NCBI RefSeq assembly: GCF_046591575.1
Contig: NZ_JBIQWA010000002.1
Span: forward strand, 124,001-188,000
DNA: 64,000 nucleotides
Direction: 5' to 3'
Source of the DNA: Marivita sp046591575
GTDB lineage: Bacteria; Pseudomonadota; Alphaproteobacteria; Rhodobacterales; Rhodobacteraceae
A model generated the notes under the pieces. That model made no database searches, was not told the DNA's origin, and saw nothing but the letters and a program-made list of their open reading frames with translations. Each line of letters starts with the position of its first letter. Within the stretch, counting starts at the first letter, position 1. This document shows, in pieces, positions 1 through 7,583 of the stretch. The translations under genes and the position numbers were made by a program.

Positions 1-2
1 TC

Positions 3-797
3 TACATGGGCGCGCATGATGTCGAACGTCAGGCTCCCAACGTCTTCCGCATGAAACTGCTTGGGGCCGAGGTTGTGCCTGTCACCTCCGGTCGTGGCAC
101 GCTCAAGGACGCCATGAACGACGCGCTGCGCGACTGGGTCACCAATGTGCGCGACACGTTCTACTGCATCGGCACCGTCGCAGGCCCGCACCCGTACCCC
201 GCGATGGTGCGCGATTTCCAGTCGATCATCGGCAAGGAAACCAGGGAACAAATGCACGAGGCCGAGGGCCGTCTTCCCGACACCATCATCGCGGCCATCG
301 GCGGCGGGTCGAACGCCATGGGCCTGTTCTATCCGTTCCTTGACGATAAAGAGGTCAACATCATCGGTGTCGAGGCAGGCGGCAAAGGCGTGAACGCCAA
401 GATGGAGCATTGCGCGTCGCTCACCGGCGGCCGCCCCGGCGTGTTGCATGGCAACCGCACCTACCTGCTGCAAGACGATGACGGCCAGATCCTCGAAGGC
501 TACTCCATCTCTGCCGGTCTGGATTATCCCGGCATCGGCCCCGAACATTCCTGGCTGCACGAAATCGGTCGCGCCAAATATGTTGCGATCACAGACAAAG
601 AAGCGCTCGAGGCGTTCCAGCTTTGTTGCGAAAAAGAGGGCATCATCCCGGCACTAGAGCCATCCCACGCGCTGGCCCATGTCATGAAGATCGCACCCGA
701 TCTGCCGAAAGACCACATCATCTGCATGAACATGTGCGGTCGCGGTGACAAAGACATCTTCGCTGTCGCCAAACATCTCGGATTCGACATGGGCTAA
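3..797 (+). CDS. trpB: Tryptophan synthase beta chain, C-terminal part (start lies outside window)
   Basis: PLP-dependent beta subunit that joins indole and L-serine to make L-tryptophan in the cytoplasm. The reading frame is already open at the window edge, so only about 265 C-terminal residues are present and the PLP lysine lies upstream. Visible hallmarks are the phosphate-binding loop GGGSNAMG about 100 residues in, GYSISAGLDYPG-type sequence in the middle, and the CGRGDKD signature close to the C-terminus. trpA is not downstream: it sits at 8,851-9,642 on the other strand. A strong hairpin follows the stop codon. The call is secure; only the upstream context is missing. Confidence 0.97.
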   Translation, partial: YMGAHDVERQAPNVFRMKLLGAEVVPVTSGRGTLKDAMNDALRDWVTNVRDTFYCIGTVAGPHPYPAMVRDFQSIIGKETREQMHEAEGRLPDTIIAAIGGGSNAMGLFYPFLDDKEVNIIGVEAGGKGVNAKMEHCASLTGGRPGVLHGNRTYLLQDDDGQILEGYSISAGLDYPGIGPEHSWLHEIGRAKYVAITDKEALEAFQLCCEKEGIIPALEPSHALAHVMKIAPDLPKDHIICMNMCGRGDKDIFAVAKHLGFDMG

Positions 798-838
798 CCG
801 GTGCCCGTGTAAACCAAAGGTCTAAAGCTTGTTCAAAC

Positions 839-867
839 CGCCTCGTGCCCCTGGCACGGGGCGTTTT
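839..867 (+). terminator. Rho-independent terminator after trpB
   Basis: An 11-bp stem (CGCCTCGTGCC pairing with GGCACGGGGCG, one G-U pair) closes a 3-base loop and is followed by TTTTCATTTTT. It lies about 40 bases after the trpB stop. Confidence 0.85.
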
Positions 868-992
868 CATTTTTCGCGTATTGCCCAAGGGCTGTCATAA
901 ACCAAAGTTTAGGCTGTTAGATCAGATGTTTACAGACCCGAAGATAAACCCTCTGTAGATAGAGGTGACCCCTCAAGACCGGCATGGTTTGT

Positions 993-1034
993 CCTGTTCG
1001 CACCACCTTGCAGCAACGCCCTTCTGCGAACAGG
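993..1034 (+). promoter_or_regulatory. Perfect inverted repeat in the leader of the PepSY gene
   Basis: CCTGTTCGCA at 993-1002 is exactly complementary to TGCGAACAGG at 1025-1034, with 22 bases between. The second arm ends 8 bases before the CAGGAG ribosome-binding site (1043-1048) of the 1,056 gene. A smaller hairpin, CCTCT/AGAGG, sits at 950-965. The repeat could be a protein operator or an mRNA stem-loop; position alone cannot decide. Confidence 0.5.
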
Positions 1035-1055
1035 GCAACGACCAGGAGACCGACC

Positions 1056-1808
1056 ATGACACTCAGATATGCCGCCACCGCCGCTCTTATCGCCGCCCTC
1101 ACCACCGGCGCGCAGGCCAATTCCGACCAGATTGACCAGATCCGCGCCGATCTGTCCTCGAAAGGCTTTACCGATATCGACATCGACATTCGCGGCGACC
1201 GGATCATCGCCGACGCCGATAAAGGCCGCCGCGATTTCGAGGTGATCTATGACCGCAACACCGGCAGCATCATAAGCCAGGGATGGGAGGATGAGCGCGA
1301 CGCTTCGGATATCCGCGGCCCCGCTGTCGAAGCCGCCTATGCAGATCTTGCCACCAGAGGGCTGACCGATATCGACCTCGATGTGAAAGGCGACCGCATT
1401 TTCGCAGATGGCGAATTGCGGGGCCGTGACTACGAAGTGGTCTATGACCGTGCGTCCGGTGAGGTTGTCAGTGAAGGCTGGGAGGTTGACGATTCGGTTC
1501 GCCCAGAGCACTCAGATCTGCGAGATGCCGCCATTGCGGATTTGGCAGCACGCGGGTTCACCGATATTGACGTGGACCAGGAAGGGGACCGCCTTGTCGC
1601 AGAAGGAGAGCTGAATGGCCGCGACTACGAAGCGGTCTATGACACCGCATCAGGTCAGGTTGTCAGCGAAGGCTTCGACACCGATCGCGATGAGGACCGT
1701 GACGAGCAGGACGACCGGGAGGACGACGATGATCACGATGATGACGATGATCGCGATGATGATCATGACAGCGATGACGACGATGATCAGAACGATGATG
1801 ACGATTGA
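1056..1808 (+). CDS. Exported protein with three PepSY-like repeats and a poly-Asp tail
   Basis: A 250-residue protein. Residues 1-21 form a Sec signal peptide ending in an AQA-type cleavage site. Three similar units of about 55 residues follow (roughly 24-78, 86-142, 152-207). Each has the pattern DLxxxGFTDIDxDxxGDRxxAxxxxxGRDxExxYDxxxGxxxSxGW, which resembles the alpha-beta fold of PepSY-like domains. Residues 208-250 are almost wholly Asp with a few His, Arg and Glu, a likely low-affinity cation-binding tail. The ATG at 1,056 was chosen over an upstream in-frame start because it has CAGGAG 7 bases before it and begins the signal peptide. A second PepSY-like gene starts 15 bases after the stop. 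The function is unknown; periplasmic Ca2+ or metal buffering or sensing is inference. Confidence 0.8.
   Translation: MTLRYAATAALIAALTTGAQANSDQIDQIRADLSSKGFTDIDIDIRGDRIIADADKGRRDFEVIYDRNTGSIISQGWEDERDASDIRGPAVEAAYADLATRGLTDIDLDVKGDRIFADGELRGRDYEVVYDRASGEVVSEGWEVDDSVRPEHSDLRDAAIADLAARGFTDIDVDQEGDRLVAEGELNGRDYEAVYDTASGQVVSEGFDTDRDEDRDEQDDREDDDDHDDDDDRDDDHDSDDDDDQNDDDD
1690..1806 (+). repeat. Asp-codon low-complexity repeat (first tail)
   Basis: A run of GAT/GAC codons with interspersed GAG, CAT and CGC codes for the acidic tail of the 1,056 gene. The same type of run recurs at 2,081-2,302 in the next gene. Such tracts vary in length by slippage or unequal recombination. Confidence 0.8.
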
Positions 1809-1823
1809 TCCCGCCTGTCGCCG

Positions 1824-2303
1824 GTGCCCGTCGTGAACCGCCGGTTCTTTTTGACCAGCCTGCTGAGCGCGGGGCTGGTCATTCCCCATTCTGGCGCGAC
1901 GCAGGATCTGCAAAGCCGTGTCATCGCCCGCCTGCAAGAGGACGGATATCGCAATATCCGGATCTCACGCACGTTTCTGGGGCGGATTCGCATCCTGGCA
2001 CGCAGCCCGTCAGGCGAACGCGAGATCATTCTCAACCCGGCCACAGGCACAATCCTGCGCGATTATCTGCGTTTGTCAGATGACCATGACGATGATGATC
2101 GGGATGAAAACGATCGCGACGACGAAGACGATCGCGAAGACGATGACCGCGATGATGATGACGACAACGCCGACAGCGACGACGATGACAGCGACGACGA
2201 CGGTGACGGTGCCGATGACGATGACGGTGGCGACGATGACGATGGTGGCGGTGGCGATGACGGTGGCGATGATGACGATGGTGGCGGTGATGACGATGAT
2301 TGA
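1824..2303 (+). CDS. Single PepSY-like domain protein with Tat-type signal and poly-Asp/Gly tail
   Basis: A 159-residue protein starting at GTG (1,824) or the in-frame GTG at 1,833. The N-terminus carries RRFFLTSLLSAGLVIP, a good twin-arginine motif (RR-x-FL) followed by a hydrophobic stretch; the 1,056 protein instead has an ordinary Sec signal. Residues about 28-84 form one PepSY-like unit (QSRVIARLQEDGYRNIRISR, then EREIILNPATGTILRDY). Residues 85-159 are nearly all Asp, later mixed with Gly. No convincing ribosome-binding site is seen, so translation may be coupled to the gene 15 bases upstream. Probably the partner of its neighbour; the role is unknown. Confidence 0.75.
   Translation: MPVVNRRFFLTSLLSAGLVIPHSGATQDLQSRVIARLQEDGYRNIRISRTFLGRIRILARSPSGEREIILNPATGTILRDYLRLSDDHDDDDRDENDRDDEDDREDDDRDDDDDNADSDDDDSDDDGDGADDDDGGDDDDGGGGDDGGDDDDGGGDDDD
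2081..2302 (+). repeat. Asp/Gly-codon low-complexity repeat (second tail)
   Basis: About 220 bases of GAT/GAC codons, later alternating with GGT/GGC, encode the tail of the 1,824 gene. The reverse strand also stays open through both Asp runs as poly-Ile/Val or poly-Ser frames, which are artefacts of the repeat. Confidence 0.8.
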
Positions 2304-2336
2304 CCCGGACCGCATTCCGCTCCGAAGGCCAGAGCT

Positions 2337-2873
2337 GTGAAGGGCCAGATCGGATTTGGCCTGCTTCTTGCGGTGCAGCTTGTCTGTGCCGGGTTTTTCC
2401 TGTGGGACATCCTGACCCCGCTTCTGGGCATTCGCTACGCGCCGGTGTCCTGGGCGCTTTATGAAATCATGGAAATCGGGGCCGCGCTGGGGCTGATCAT
2501 CGGCGTCGCCACCACCACGATCCTGCTATCGCGCTCTACCGTGCGGAGGCGTCAGGCCGAGGAAAAGCTGCGCCTGGCCTCTGGTGCGTTTATGGATGTC
2601 CTGTTTGAACGCTTTGACCAGTGGGAATTGACCCCCGCCGAACGGGACGTCGCGCTGTTTTCGGTCAAAGGGCTCAGCACCGCTGAAATCGCCGGTCTTC
2701 GCAAGACCTCGGAAGGCACCGTCAAAGCCCAGACCAACGCGATTTACCGCAAGGCGGGCGTCTCGGGCCGCCCGCAGCTTCTTAGCCTGTTCATCGACGA
2801 TCTGATGGGCGACCCCCTGTCAGCCGAGCCGTCAGACCATGCAGTGTCAAAACCCGCACTGCCAGCCCCCTGA
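2337..2873 (+). CDS. Membrane-anchored LuxR-type HTH transcriptional regulator
   Basis: A 178-residue protein with a GTG start, 33 bases after the preceding PepSY gene. Two hydrophobic segments (about residues 6-30 and 44-64) give an N-terminal membrane hairpin. A short linker rich in Arg and Glu leads to a LuxR/GerE helix-turn-helix at about 96-156: LTPAERDVALFSVKGLSTAEIA, then EGTVKAQTNAIYRKAGV. There is no receiver or autoinducer domain. Co-orientation with the two Asp-tailed PepSY proteins suggests that a periplasmic signal is read through the membrane by this regulator, but this is inference. The gene ends 23 bases from the convergent DUF2237 gene. Confidence 0.8.
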   Translation: MKGQIGFGLLLAVQLVCAGFFLWDILTPLLGIRYAPVSWALYEIMEIGAALGLIIGVATTTILLSRSTVRRRQAEEKLRLASGAFMDVLFERFDQWELTPAERDVALFSVKGLSTAEIAGLRKTSEGTVKAQTNAIYRKAGVSGRPQLLSLFIDDLMGDPLSAEPSDHAVSKPALPAP

Positions 2874-2896
2874 CAGAATGCAGGTCTGATCCGGGG

Positions 2897-3283
2897 TCAG
2901 GAGGGGCTGTCCGCATCCAGACGATGCGCCTCAAGCACCTGCAGCGGCACGATCTCCAGGGCGCGTTGATGCGTGGCCTCAAGATTTACCTTGGGCGCAC
3001 AGCCTTCGTCATGCGCCTGCAAAAATCGCCCCGCACACAGGCACCAGCTGTCACCGGGTTTCAGACCCGGAAAACGATGGTGCGGCATTGGTGTGCTCAG
3101 GTCATTGCCGACATATTTCGAATAGGCCAAAAACTCTGCCGTCATCACCGCACAGACCGTGTGGCTGCCTTGATCGGCGGCACAGGTGTTACACTGCCCG
3201 TCGCGGAAAAACCCGGTCATCGGATCAGACGAGCAATGCCCAAGCGGGCCGCCCAATACGTTAACGGATGCGTCTTGTTCCAT
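2897..3283 (-). CDS. DUF2237 family protein
   Basis: A 128-residue cytoplasmic protein of the DUF2237 family. It shows the typical order NVLGGPLGHCSSDPMTGFFR, then DQGSHTVCAVMTAEFL, FPGLKPGDSWCLCAGRF and LEATHQRALEIVPL. Conserved Cys residues suggest metal or redox chemistry, but the family has no established reaction. The ATG at 3,283 was chosen because GGAAGGGAG lies just upstream on the minus strand and homologous sequence begins at the NVLGG motif; the frame stays open further upstream without family similarity. Monocistronic by position, 166 bases after pth. Confidence 0.85.
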   Translation of the reverse strand: MEQDASVNVLGGPLGHCSSDPMTGFFRDGQCNTCAADQGSHTVCAVMTAEFLAYSKYVGNDLSTPMPHHRFPGLKPGDSWCLCAGRFLQAHDEGCAPKVNLEATHQRALEIVPLQVLEAHRLDADSPS

Positions 3284-3449
3284 TCTGGATCTCCCTTCCA
3301 TCGTCAACTTAGCTGTCGCGCCCGGCCCAATCCACCCATCGGCCATGAAAATCTGCCAGGGTCTCAGCCAGTCTATGATCCAACGGCCCAAAACCCGCTG
3401 TGCGGTTAATTGCGTTGACGGCAAAAGGTTCTGATTATGCAATTCAGGC

Positions 3450-4139
3450 TCATCGAAATTTGTCCAACAGCTTTTGCATCGGGCTGCGTGTGTCCGGTTC
3501 AGGCGTGGCTGTTGGCGAAGGTTTCGGCACGTCCGCTTTTTCGGCCTTCGGTTTTGATGTGGAAGAACGCGGCGGAGCAACCCGGAGGGCCACGGCGTTC
3601 ATGAACTTGCCGCTGTCTCCCTCGGCCAGATGCGGCGCGCCGTCGGCAAGGCCGCGCAGCAAATCGTCCAGCCAATCCGCATCAGCCTTGGCAAAGTCAT
3701 TAAGAACATAGGCCGCCACCTTGTCCTTGTGGCCCGGATGACCGATGCCCAATCGCACGCGGCCGTAATCGGCCCCCAAGTGCCCGTGGATCGACCGCAA
3801 GCCATTGTGCCCGGCGTGCCCGCCGCCCTGTTTGACGCGGCATTTTCCGGGGGCCAGGTCCAGCTCATCGTGAAACACGGTGATATCCTCTGGCCCCAGC
3901 TTGTAAAACTGCGCCGCCGCCTGCACGGATTGCCCGGATTTGTTCATAAACGTGCCGGGTTTGAGCAAAAGCACTTTCTCGCCGCCCAGACGGCCTTCGC
4001 AGGCCTCGCCCTGAAATCGCGCTTTCCACGGCCCGAAGCCGTGATCGGATGCAATCTCGTCCACGGCCATAAACCCGATATTATGTCGGTTTTTCGCATA
4101 TTTTCCGCCGGGATTGCCCAGACCTACAAAAAGCTTCAT
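3450..4139 (-). CDS. pth: Peptidyl-tRNA hydrolase
   Basis: Cleaves peptidyl-tRNA released by stalled ribosomes and recycles the tRNA. The 229-residue protein shows MKLFVGLGNPGGKYAKNRHN with the catalytic His of RHNIGF, then GTFMNKSGQS, the FHDELDLAPG segment, GGGHAGHNGLRS, and RLGIGHPG. The C-terminal ~45 residues (Pro/Lys-rich, ending MQKLLDKFR) extend beyond the core. The start at 4,139 matches the family. The frame remains open for 73 codons upstream, including a hydrophobic segment, but Pth enzymes do not carry such an extension. In many Rhodobacteraceae pth neighbours rplY, as here (1.7 kb away, same strand). Confidence 0.95.
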   Translation of the reverse strand: MKLFVGLGNPGGKYAKNRHNIGFMAVDEIASDHGFGPWKARFQGEACEGRLGGEKVLLLKPGTFMNKSGQSVQAAAQFYKLGPEDITVFHDELDLAPGKCRVKQGGGHAGHNGLRSIHGHLGADYGRVRLGIGHPGHKDKVAAYVLNDFAKADADWLDDLLRGLADGAPHLAEGDSGKFMNAVALRVAPPRSSTSKPKAEKADVPKPSPTATPEPDTRSPMQKLLDKFR

Positions 4140-4443
4140 TGCGCCATGCCTATGTCGTTTGGCCCTCTCTAGGACATTCCTCACCCAAGAGCAAAACCGG
4201 GATGGCCAGCCAAATACCAGGCCCAAAACCCAGGTCACACTTGCCGAGACAGCCAGGACGCATCCGATTGCCAACACGCCGATGTTCAGAAACACCCGAA
4301 ACAGCTGCGAGTGTGAGGGTGCTATCACATCGGGTTCATTTGGGATGACCGCCCGCAATAAAGGGACTTGGCCAACTTGCGCTTTGCCACGCGCCGGTCA
4401 GACTGCAAGTTGCCCCGGCGCAGCGAACACCCTGCCGGGAGGT
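4140..4443. other. Intergenic region upstream of pth
   Basis: 304 bases between pth and the DUF998 gene. On the minus strand the pth frame stays open to 4,358 and could encode a peptide with one strong hydrophobic stretch (about FLNIGVLAIGCVLAVSASV). No independent ribosome-binding site or stop separates it from pth. I see no RNA gene here; it probably contains the pth promoter. Confidence 0.4.
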
Positions 4444-5082
4444 TCAGGAACGCTCCTTTGAAAGCAGATAGAACAGATGCGCCAACGTCCCCACGACGGC
4501 AAAGGCGATGAGGCCCAAACCCCGTTCATAAAGGCCGTCAATCGAGGTCGGCAGGAAAAAGAAAATGGGCGCGGACAGGCACCACAGGATCGACAACGCG
4601 ATCAAAACGCGGCTGTGCACCCGGCTGACCTGCGCCGCGCCCGGGGCCATCAACGCAGGCGCTGCCGCCATCAACAAACCCAGCGCATAGACAAGAAAGC
4701 GATGGATCACCACACCGTCGCGGTCACTGTCGCCGTATTCGTTGCGTGCGCCGACCAGAAACACAATCAGGCCCAGAAGGGCAAAGGCCACAAGACCAAC
4801 GCTCCAGCCGGAGCCGCCCAGATGCTGATGCGCAGACAAAAGCGCAATGGCGATCAATGCGGCGGAAAACGTATAGATCCCGATATCGACAATGAATTCA
4901 TATTCCCCGGCCCCAAGATCACTGATCGTGTCAGCGATCCAGTTGTGGTCTGGAACAACCCAATCCGCGATCAGGATCGAAACCGCAAAAACCACACAGC
5001 CCAGCAGGGCAAATCCTGCAAGGATCTGCATCATTTGTGGTTGTCGGTTGGCTAAGTTGCGCGGCGTTTCAGCGTGATCCAT
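4444..5082 (-). CDS. DUF998 family membrane protein
   Basis: A 212-residue integral membrane protein with six hydrophobic segments. It has the DUF998 pattern: WVVPDHNWIADTISDLGAGE after the first helix and GARNEYGDSDRDGVVIHRF between helices 3 and 4. No biochemical function is established for the family. The start at 5,082 is the first ATG of the frame. It lies downstream of rplY on the same strand, separated by a terminator, so it is probably transcribed separately. Confidence 0.85.
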   Translation of the reverse strand: MDHAETPRNLANRQPQMMQILAGFALLGCVVFAVSILIADWVVPDHNWIADTISDLGAGEYEFIVDIGIYTFSAALIAIALLSAHQHLGGSGWSVGLVAFALLGLIVFLVGARNEYGDSDRDGVVIHRFLVYALGLLMAAAPALMAPGAAQVSRVHSRVLIALSILWCLSAPIFFFLPTSIDGLYERGLGLIAFAVVGTLAHLFYLLSKERS

Positions 5083-5138
5083 GGCATGTCAACGCACAGC
5101 GCAGGTTTTGGTTCCCCGGCACACCCCTGAAACCGAAA

Positions 5139-5168
5139 ACGGCCCCGCCCGGGGGGGGGCGAGGCCGT
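5139..5168 (-). terminator. Rho-independent terminator after rplY
   Basis: Read on the minus strand, ACGGCCTCGCCC pairs with GGGCGGGGCCGT around a C-rich loop and is followed by TTTTCGGTTTC. On the plus strand the loop appears as a 9-G run. It lies 24 bases beyond the rplY stop. Confidence 0.85.
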
Positions 5169-5191
5169 GTGTGGCAAGAAATCTGGCAGGA

Positions 5192-5839
5192 TCAGTCTTC
5201 GGACTGTTCGATTGCCGGCACTTCATCCGCTTCGGTTTCGTCTTCATCCTCATTGTCGGACGACCGCAGACCGGACGGAGCCGAAATGTTGGCAATCACA
5301 AAATCACGGTCAATGGTCGGCTTGGCACCGTCCGGCAGCGTGATGTTCGAGATGGTGATCGTATCGCCGATGTCGAGACCGGTCAGATCAACCGTCAGCT
5401 TTTCGGGGATGTCACCGGCCGTCACAACCAGTTCCACTTCGGGGCGTACAACGGTCAAAACACCGCCGCGTTTGATGCCGGGCGCTTCTGCTTCGTTCAG
5501 GAATTCAACCGAAATAAACAGGTTGACCTTTGATGTCCGGCGCAGCCGCATGAAATCCACATGTGTCGGCAGATCCTTGACCACATCGCGCTGCACGTCG
5601 CGGCAGATCACACGCACATCGTCGTGGCCGTCGACCTTCATGTTGAACAGGGTCGACTTGAAGCGACCTTTCTTGAGACGCTTGAGCAGTTCGTTGAACG
5701 GAATGTTGATCGAAAGCGGCTCTGCGTCGCCACCAAAAACAACACCCGGAACCATGCCGTCGCGGCGTGCCTGACGAGCGGCGCCCTTGCCTGTCCCCGT
5801 CCGTTCCAGAGCTACGAGATCAGGAATCTCTCCAGCCAT
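5192..5839 (-). CDS. rplY: 50S ribosomal protein L25, Ctc (TL5) form
   Basis: Binds 5S rRNA in the large subunit. The 215-residue length is the two-domain Ctc form. The N-terminal L25 domain (ERTGTGKGAARQARRDGMVPGV, then STLFNMKVDG) is followed by the C-terminal beta domain (HVDFMRL, then VDLTGLDIGDTITISNI) and an acidic tail rich in Asp and Glu. GGAG lies 7 bases before the ATG on the minus strand. It is divergent from the MFS gene at 5,987. Confidence 0.95.
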   Translation of the reverse strand: MAGEIPDLVALERTGTGKGAARQARRDGMVPGVVFGGDAEPLSINIPFNELLKRLKKGRFKSTLFNMKVDGHDDVRVICRDVQRDVVKDLPTHVDFMRLRRTSKVNLFISVEFLNEAEAPGIKRGGVLTVVRPEVELVVTAGDIPEKLTVDLTGLDIGDTITISNITLPDGAKPTIDRDFVIANISAPSGLRSSDNEDEDETEADEVPAIEQSED

Positions 5840-5986
5840 GATAAATCTCCAATTTGTAAGGGCAGGGTGCCTCCAAGGCTGTCACCCCGCGTGAAGGCTG
5901 CCTCGTAAGGCGGTTTCGCGCGCGATGCAAGCGCGAACAGTTCATTGGGCTGGACGGAGGATGCGGGTCGTGACACAGCGACCTGT

Positions 5987-7150
5987 ATGAGCATGATACA
6001 GGATCTTGTCGAAAGCCGCAAAGCGGCCGCCAGCTTTGCCTCGATTGGCGTGCTGTGGGGCACCTTTGCAGCCCTCGTGCCGGCGATCAAACAGCAAGTG
6101 GGGCTGGATGATGCGGTGTTCGGGCTGTGCCTTACACTGGGCGCGCTGGGGGCCGTGGGGGCCATGTGGCTGGCCCCGATGGCGGAACGTATCTTTGGCA
6201 CCCGCATCCTGCCCGTGGTCACCTCGACTGTTGCGGCGGCCTCGATTCCGATTGCCTTTGTCACGGAGGCGGTGGGCCTGACATTGGCTTTCATCGCCAT
6301 GTCGATGAGTTCAGGCATGCTGGATGTCGTGGCCAATGCCCGGATCAGCGCGATCGAATCACGGGTCCGGCGGTCGCTGATGAACCTCAACCATGCGATT
6401 TTTTCGATTGCCTACGGGGCGGCGGCCTTTGCCACAGGGCTGGCCCGCGAAGCCGGATTGGGACCGGTCGAAATATTCGCCGCCTGCTGTGCCGTCAATT
6501 TCTGGCTCACCTATATGTCCAGCGGCACACCGCGGTCCAAACCGGGACAAGAGGATGAAACACCTCTCCCGCCAGCGGCATTGCCCTGGAGCTTGCTGGT
6601 GCCGGTCGCGCTGATCCTGCTTGTGGGCTTTATGGCCGAGCAATCCACCGAAGGTTGGTCGGCCCTGCACCTGGAACGCACGCTCGACGCCGGAGCGGCC
6701 GGCGGGGCGCTGGGGCCGACATTACTGGGCCTGACCATGGCCATCGGGCGTCTGTCGGGACAGATCTTTGCCAACCGCGTGTCAGAGCTTTTGGTGATCC
6801 GCTGGGCCTGCCTGCTGTCGGGGGGTGGCGCGATCATTGCCGCGCTCGCGCCGAACATCGTGCTGGCCTATCTGGGCTTTGCGCTTTTGGGTCTTGGCAT
6901 TTCGGTTGTGGTGCCCATGGCGATGGGCTGGATGGGGCGACATGTGACAGATGATCAACGCTCTGTCGCCATCGCCCGCGTGTCAGTGCTGGGCTATGCC
7001 GCGTTTTTTATCGGCCCGATCATGATGGGCAGTCTGGGTCAGATCTTTGGGTTGCGCGTCGCGTTCGGGGCCATTGCCCTGTCGCTCTTGCTGGTGGCGG
7101 TGGTTCTGGTGCCCATCCTGTCCCACCGTGCGCGCGTCCAGATATCCTGA
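5987..7150 (+). CDS. MFS transporter
   Basis: A 387-residue major-facilitator protein with about 12 hydrophobic segments. After helix 2 it has LAPMAERIFGTRILPV, a weak form of motif A, and a central cytoplasmic loop at KPGQEDETPLPP. No substrate can be assigned; the overall pattern resembles the FucP/YbjJ-like group. The ATG at 5,987 (or 5,993) is preferred over an in-frame TTG at 5,945. A 9-codon frame beginning ATG at 5,961 ends in TGA overlapping this ATG (ATGA), a possible translational lead-in, though its own ribosome-binding site is too close. It converges on lldD. Confidence 0.85.
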   Translation: MSMIQDLVESRKAAASFASIGVLWGTFAALVPAIKQQVGLDDAVFGLCLTLGALGAVGAMWLAPMAERIFGTRILPVVTSTVAAASIPIAFVTEAVGLTLAFIAMSMSSGMLDVVANARISAIESRVRRSLMNLNHAIFSIAYGAAAFATGLAREAGLGPVEIFAACCAVNFWLTYMSSGTPRSKPGQEDETPLPPAALPWSLLVPVALILLVGFMAEQSTEGWSALHLERTLDAGAAGGALGPTLLGLTMAIGRLSGQIFANRVSELLVIRWACLLSGGGAIIAALAPNIVLAYLGFALLGLGISVVVPMAMGWMGRHVTDDQRSVAIARVSVLGYAAFFIGPIMMGSLGQIFGLRVAFGAIALSLLLVAVVLVPILSHRARVQIS

Positions 7151-7154
7151 GCGC

Positions 7155-7557
7155 CAAGCCCGTTAGAACGGGCTTGCAACGCGGTTTCGAAACCGCGTCA
7201 TACGGCTTTTCGAAAAGCCGTCTCACCGCACGCCCCGTTTTCCATGCGTTAACCTTAACGGCTCAGAACCGCGCCCACGATGCGCATCGAGCGGGAAGGG
7301 TCACTCCCAGGCCGCGACACTTGGAACTGACAGGCAGGGTCGCAAGACGCTGCATTTTCTCTCTGACGCCGGAAGGTTGGCCATGAGAGACCGGTCTCCG
7401 TACAGGTTTGGGTCTCCCCCAAACACAGGCCCCGCGTTAAATCGCGGATACAGAAGAGAATGTCAGCTCAAAGAGCGGCGCCGCTTCTTCTAAGATATAC
7501 CGTCACCCTCGGGCGTTCACCCGAGGACCACAGAAACACTCACCGGGCACCACCCGG
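7155..7557. repeat. Array of ten perfect or near-perfect palindromes between convergent genes
   Basis: The 433-base gap between the MFS gene and lldD contains hairpin-forming palindromes at 7,155-7,176, 7,179-7,198, 7,202-7,221, 7,278-7,289, 7,387-7,398, 7,406-7,424, 7,432-7,447, 7,474-7,485, 7,507-7,526 and 7,543-7,557. The first three are packed end to end with stems of 9-10 bp (AAGCCCGTT-AG-AACGGGCTT; ACGCGGTTTCGAAACCGCGT; ACGGCTTTTCGAAAAGCCGT). None is followed by a clear T-run. No coding frame with a ribosome-binding site is apparent. A structured RNA, a repeat family, or a bidirectional termination zone are all possible. Confidence 0.75.
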
Positions 7558-7583
7558 CGATACCGCGTGCTGTTATGATACGG

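Noticed and set aside
1650..2431. Poly-Ile/Val and poly-Ser frames opposite the Asp tails
   Set aside because: Direct by-products of GAT/GAC repeats read on the reverse strand; they are not hydrophobic proteins.
4140..4358. A 73-residue N-terminal extension of Pth containing a membrane segment
   Set aside because: Pth is a soluble enzyme that begins MKLFVGLGNPG; no homologous extension is known to me and there is no ribosome-binding site at the upstream start.
5151..5159. Nine-G run as a phase-variable tract
   Set aside because: It forms the loop of the rplY terminator and lies outside any gene.
5961..5990. Nine-codon leader peptide overlapping the MFS start
   Set aside because: GGAGG abuts its ATG with no spacing, so it is unlikely to be translated; mentioned only as a possibility in the MFS entry.
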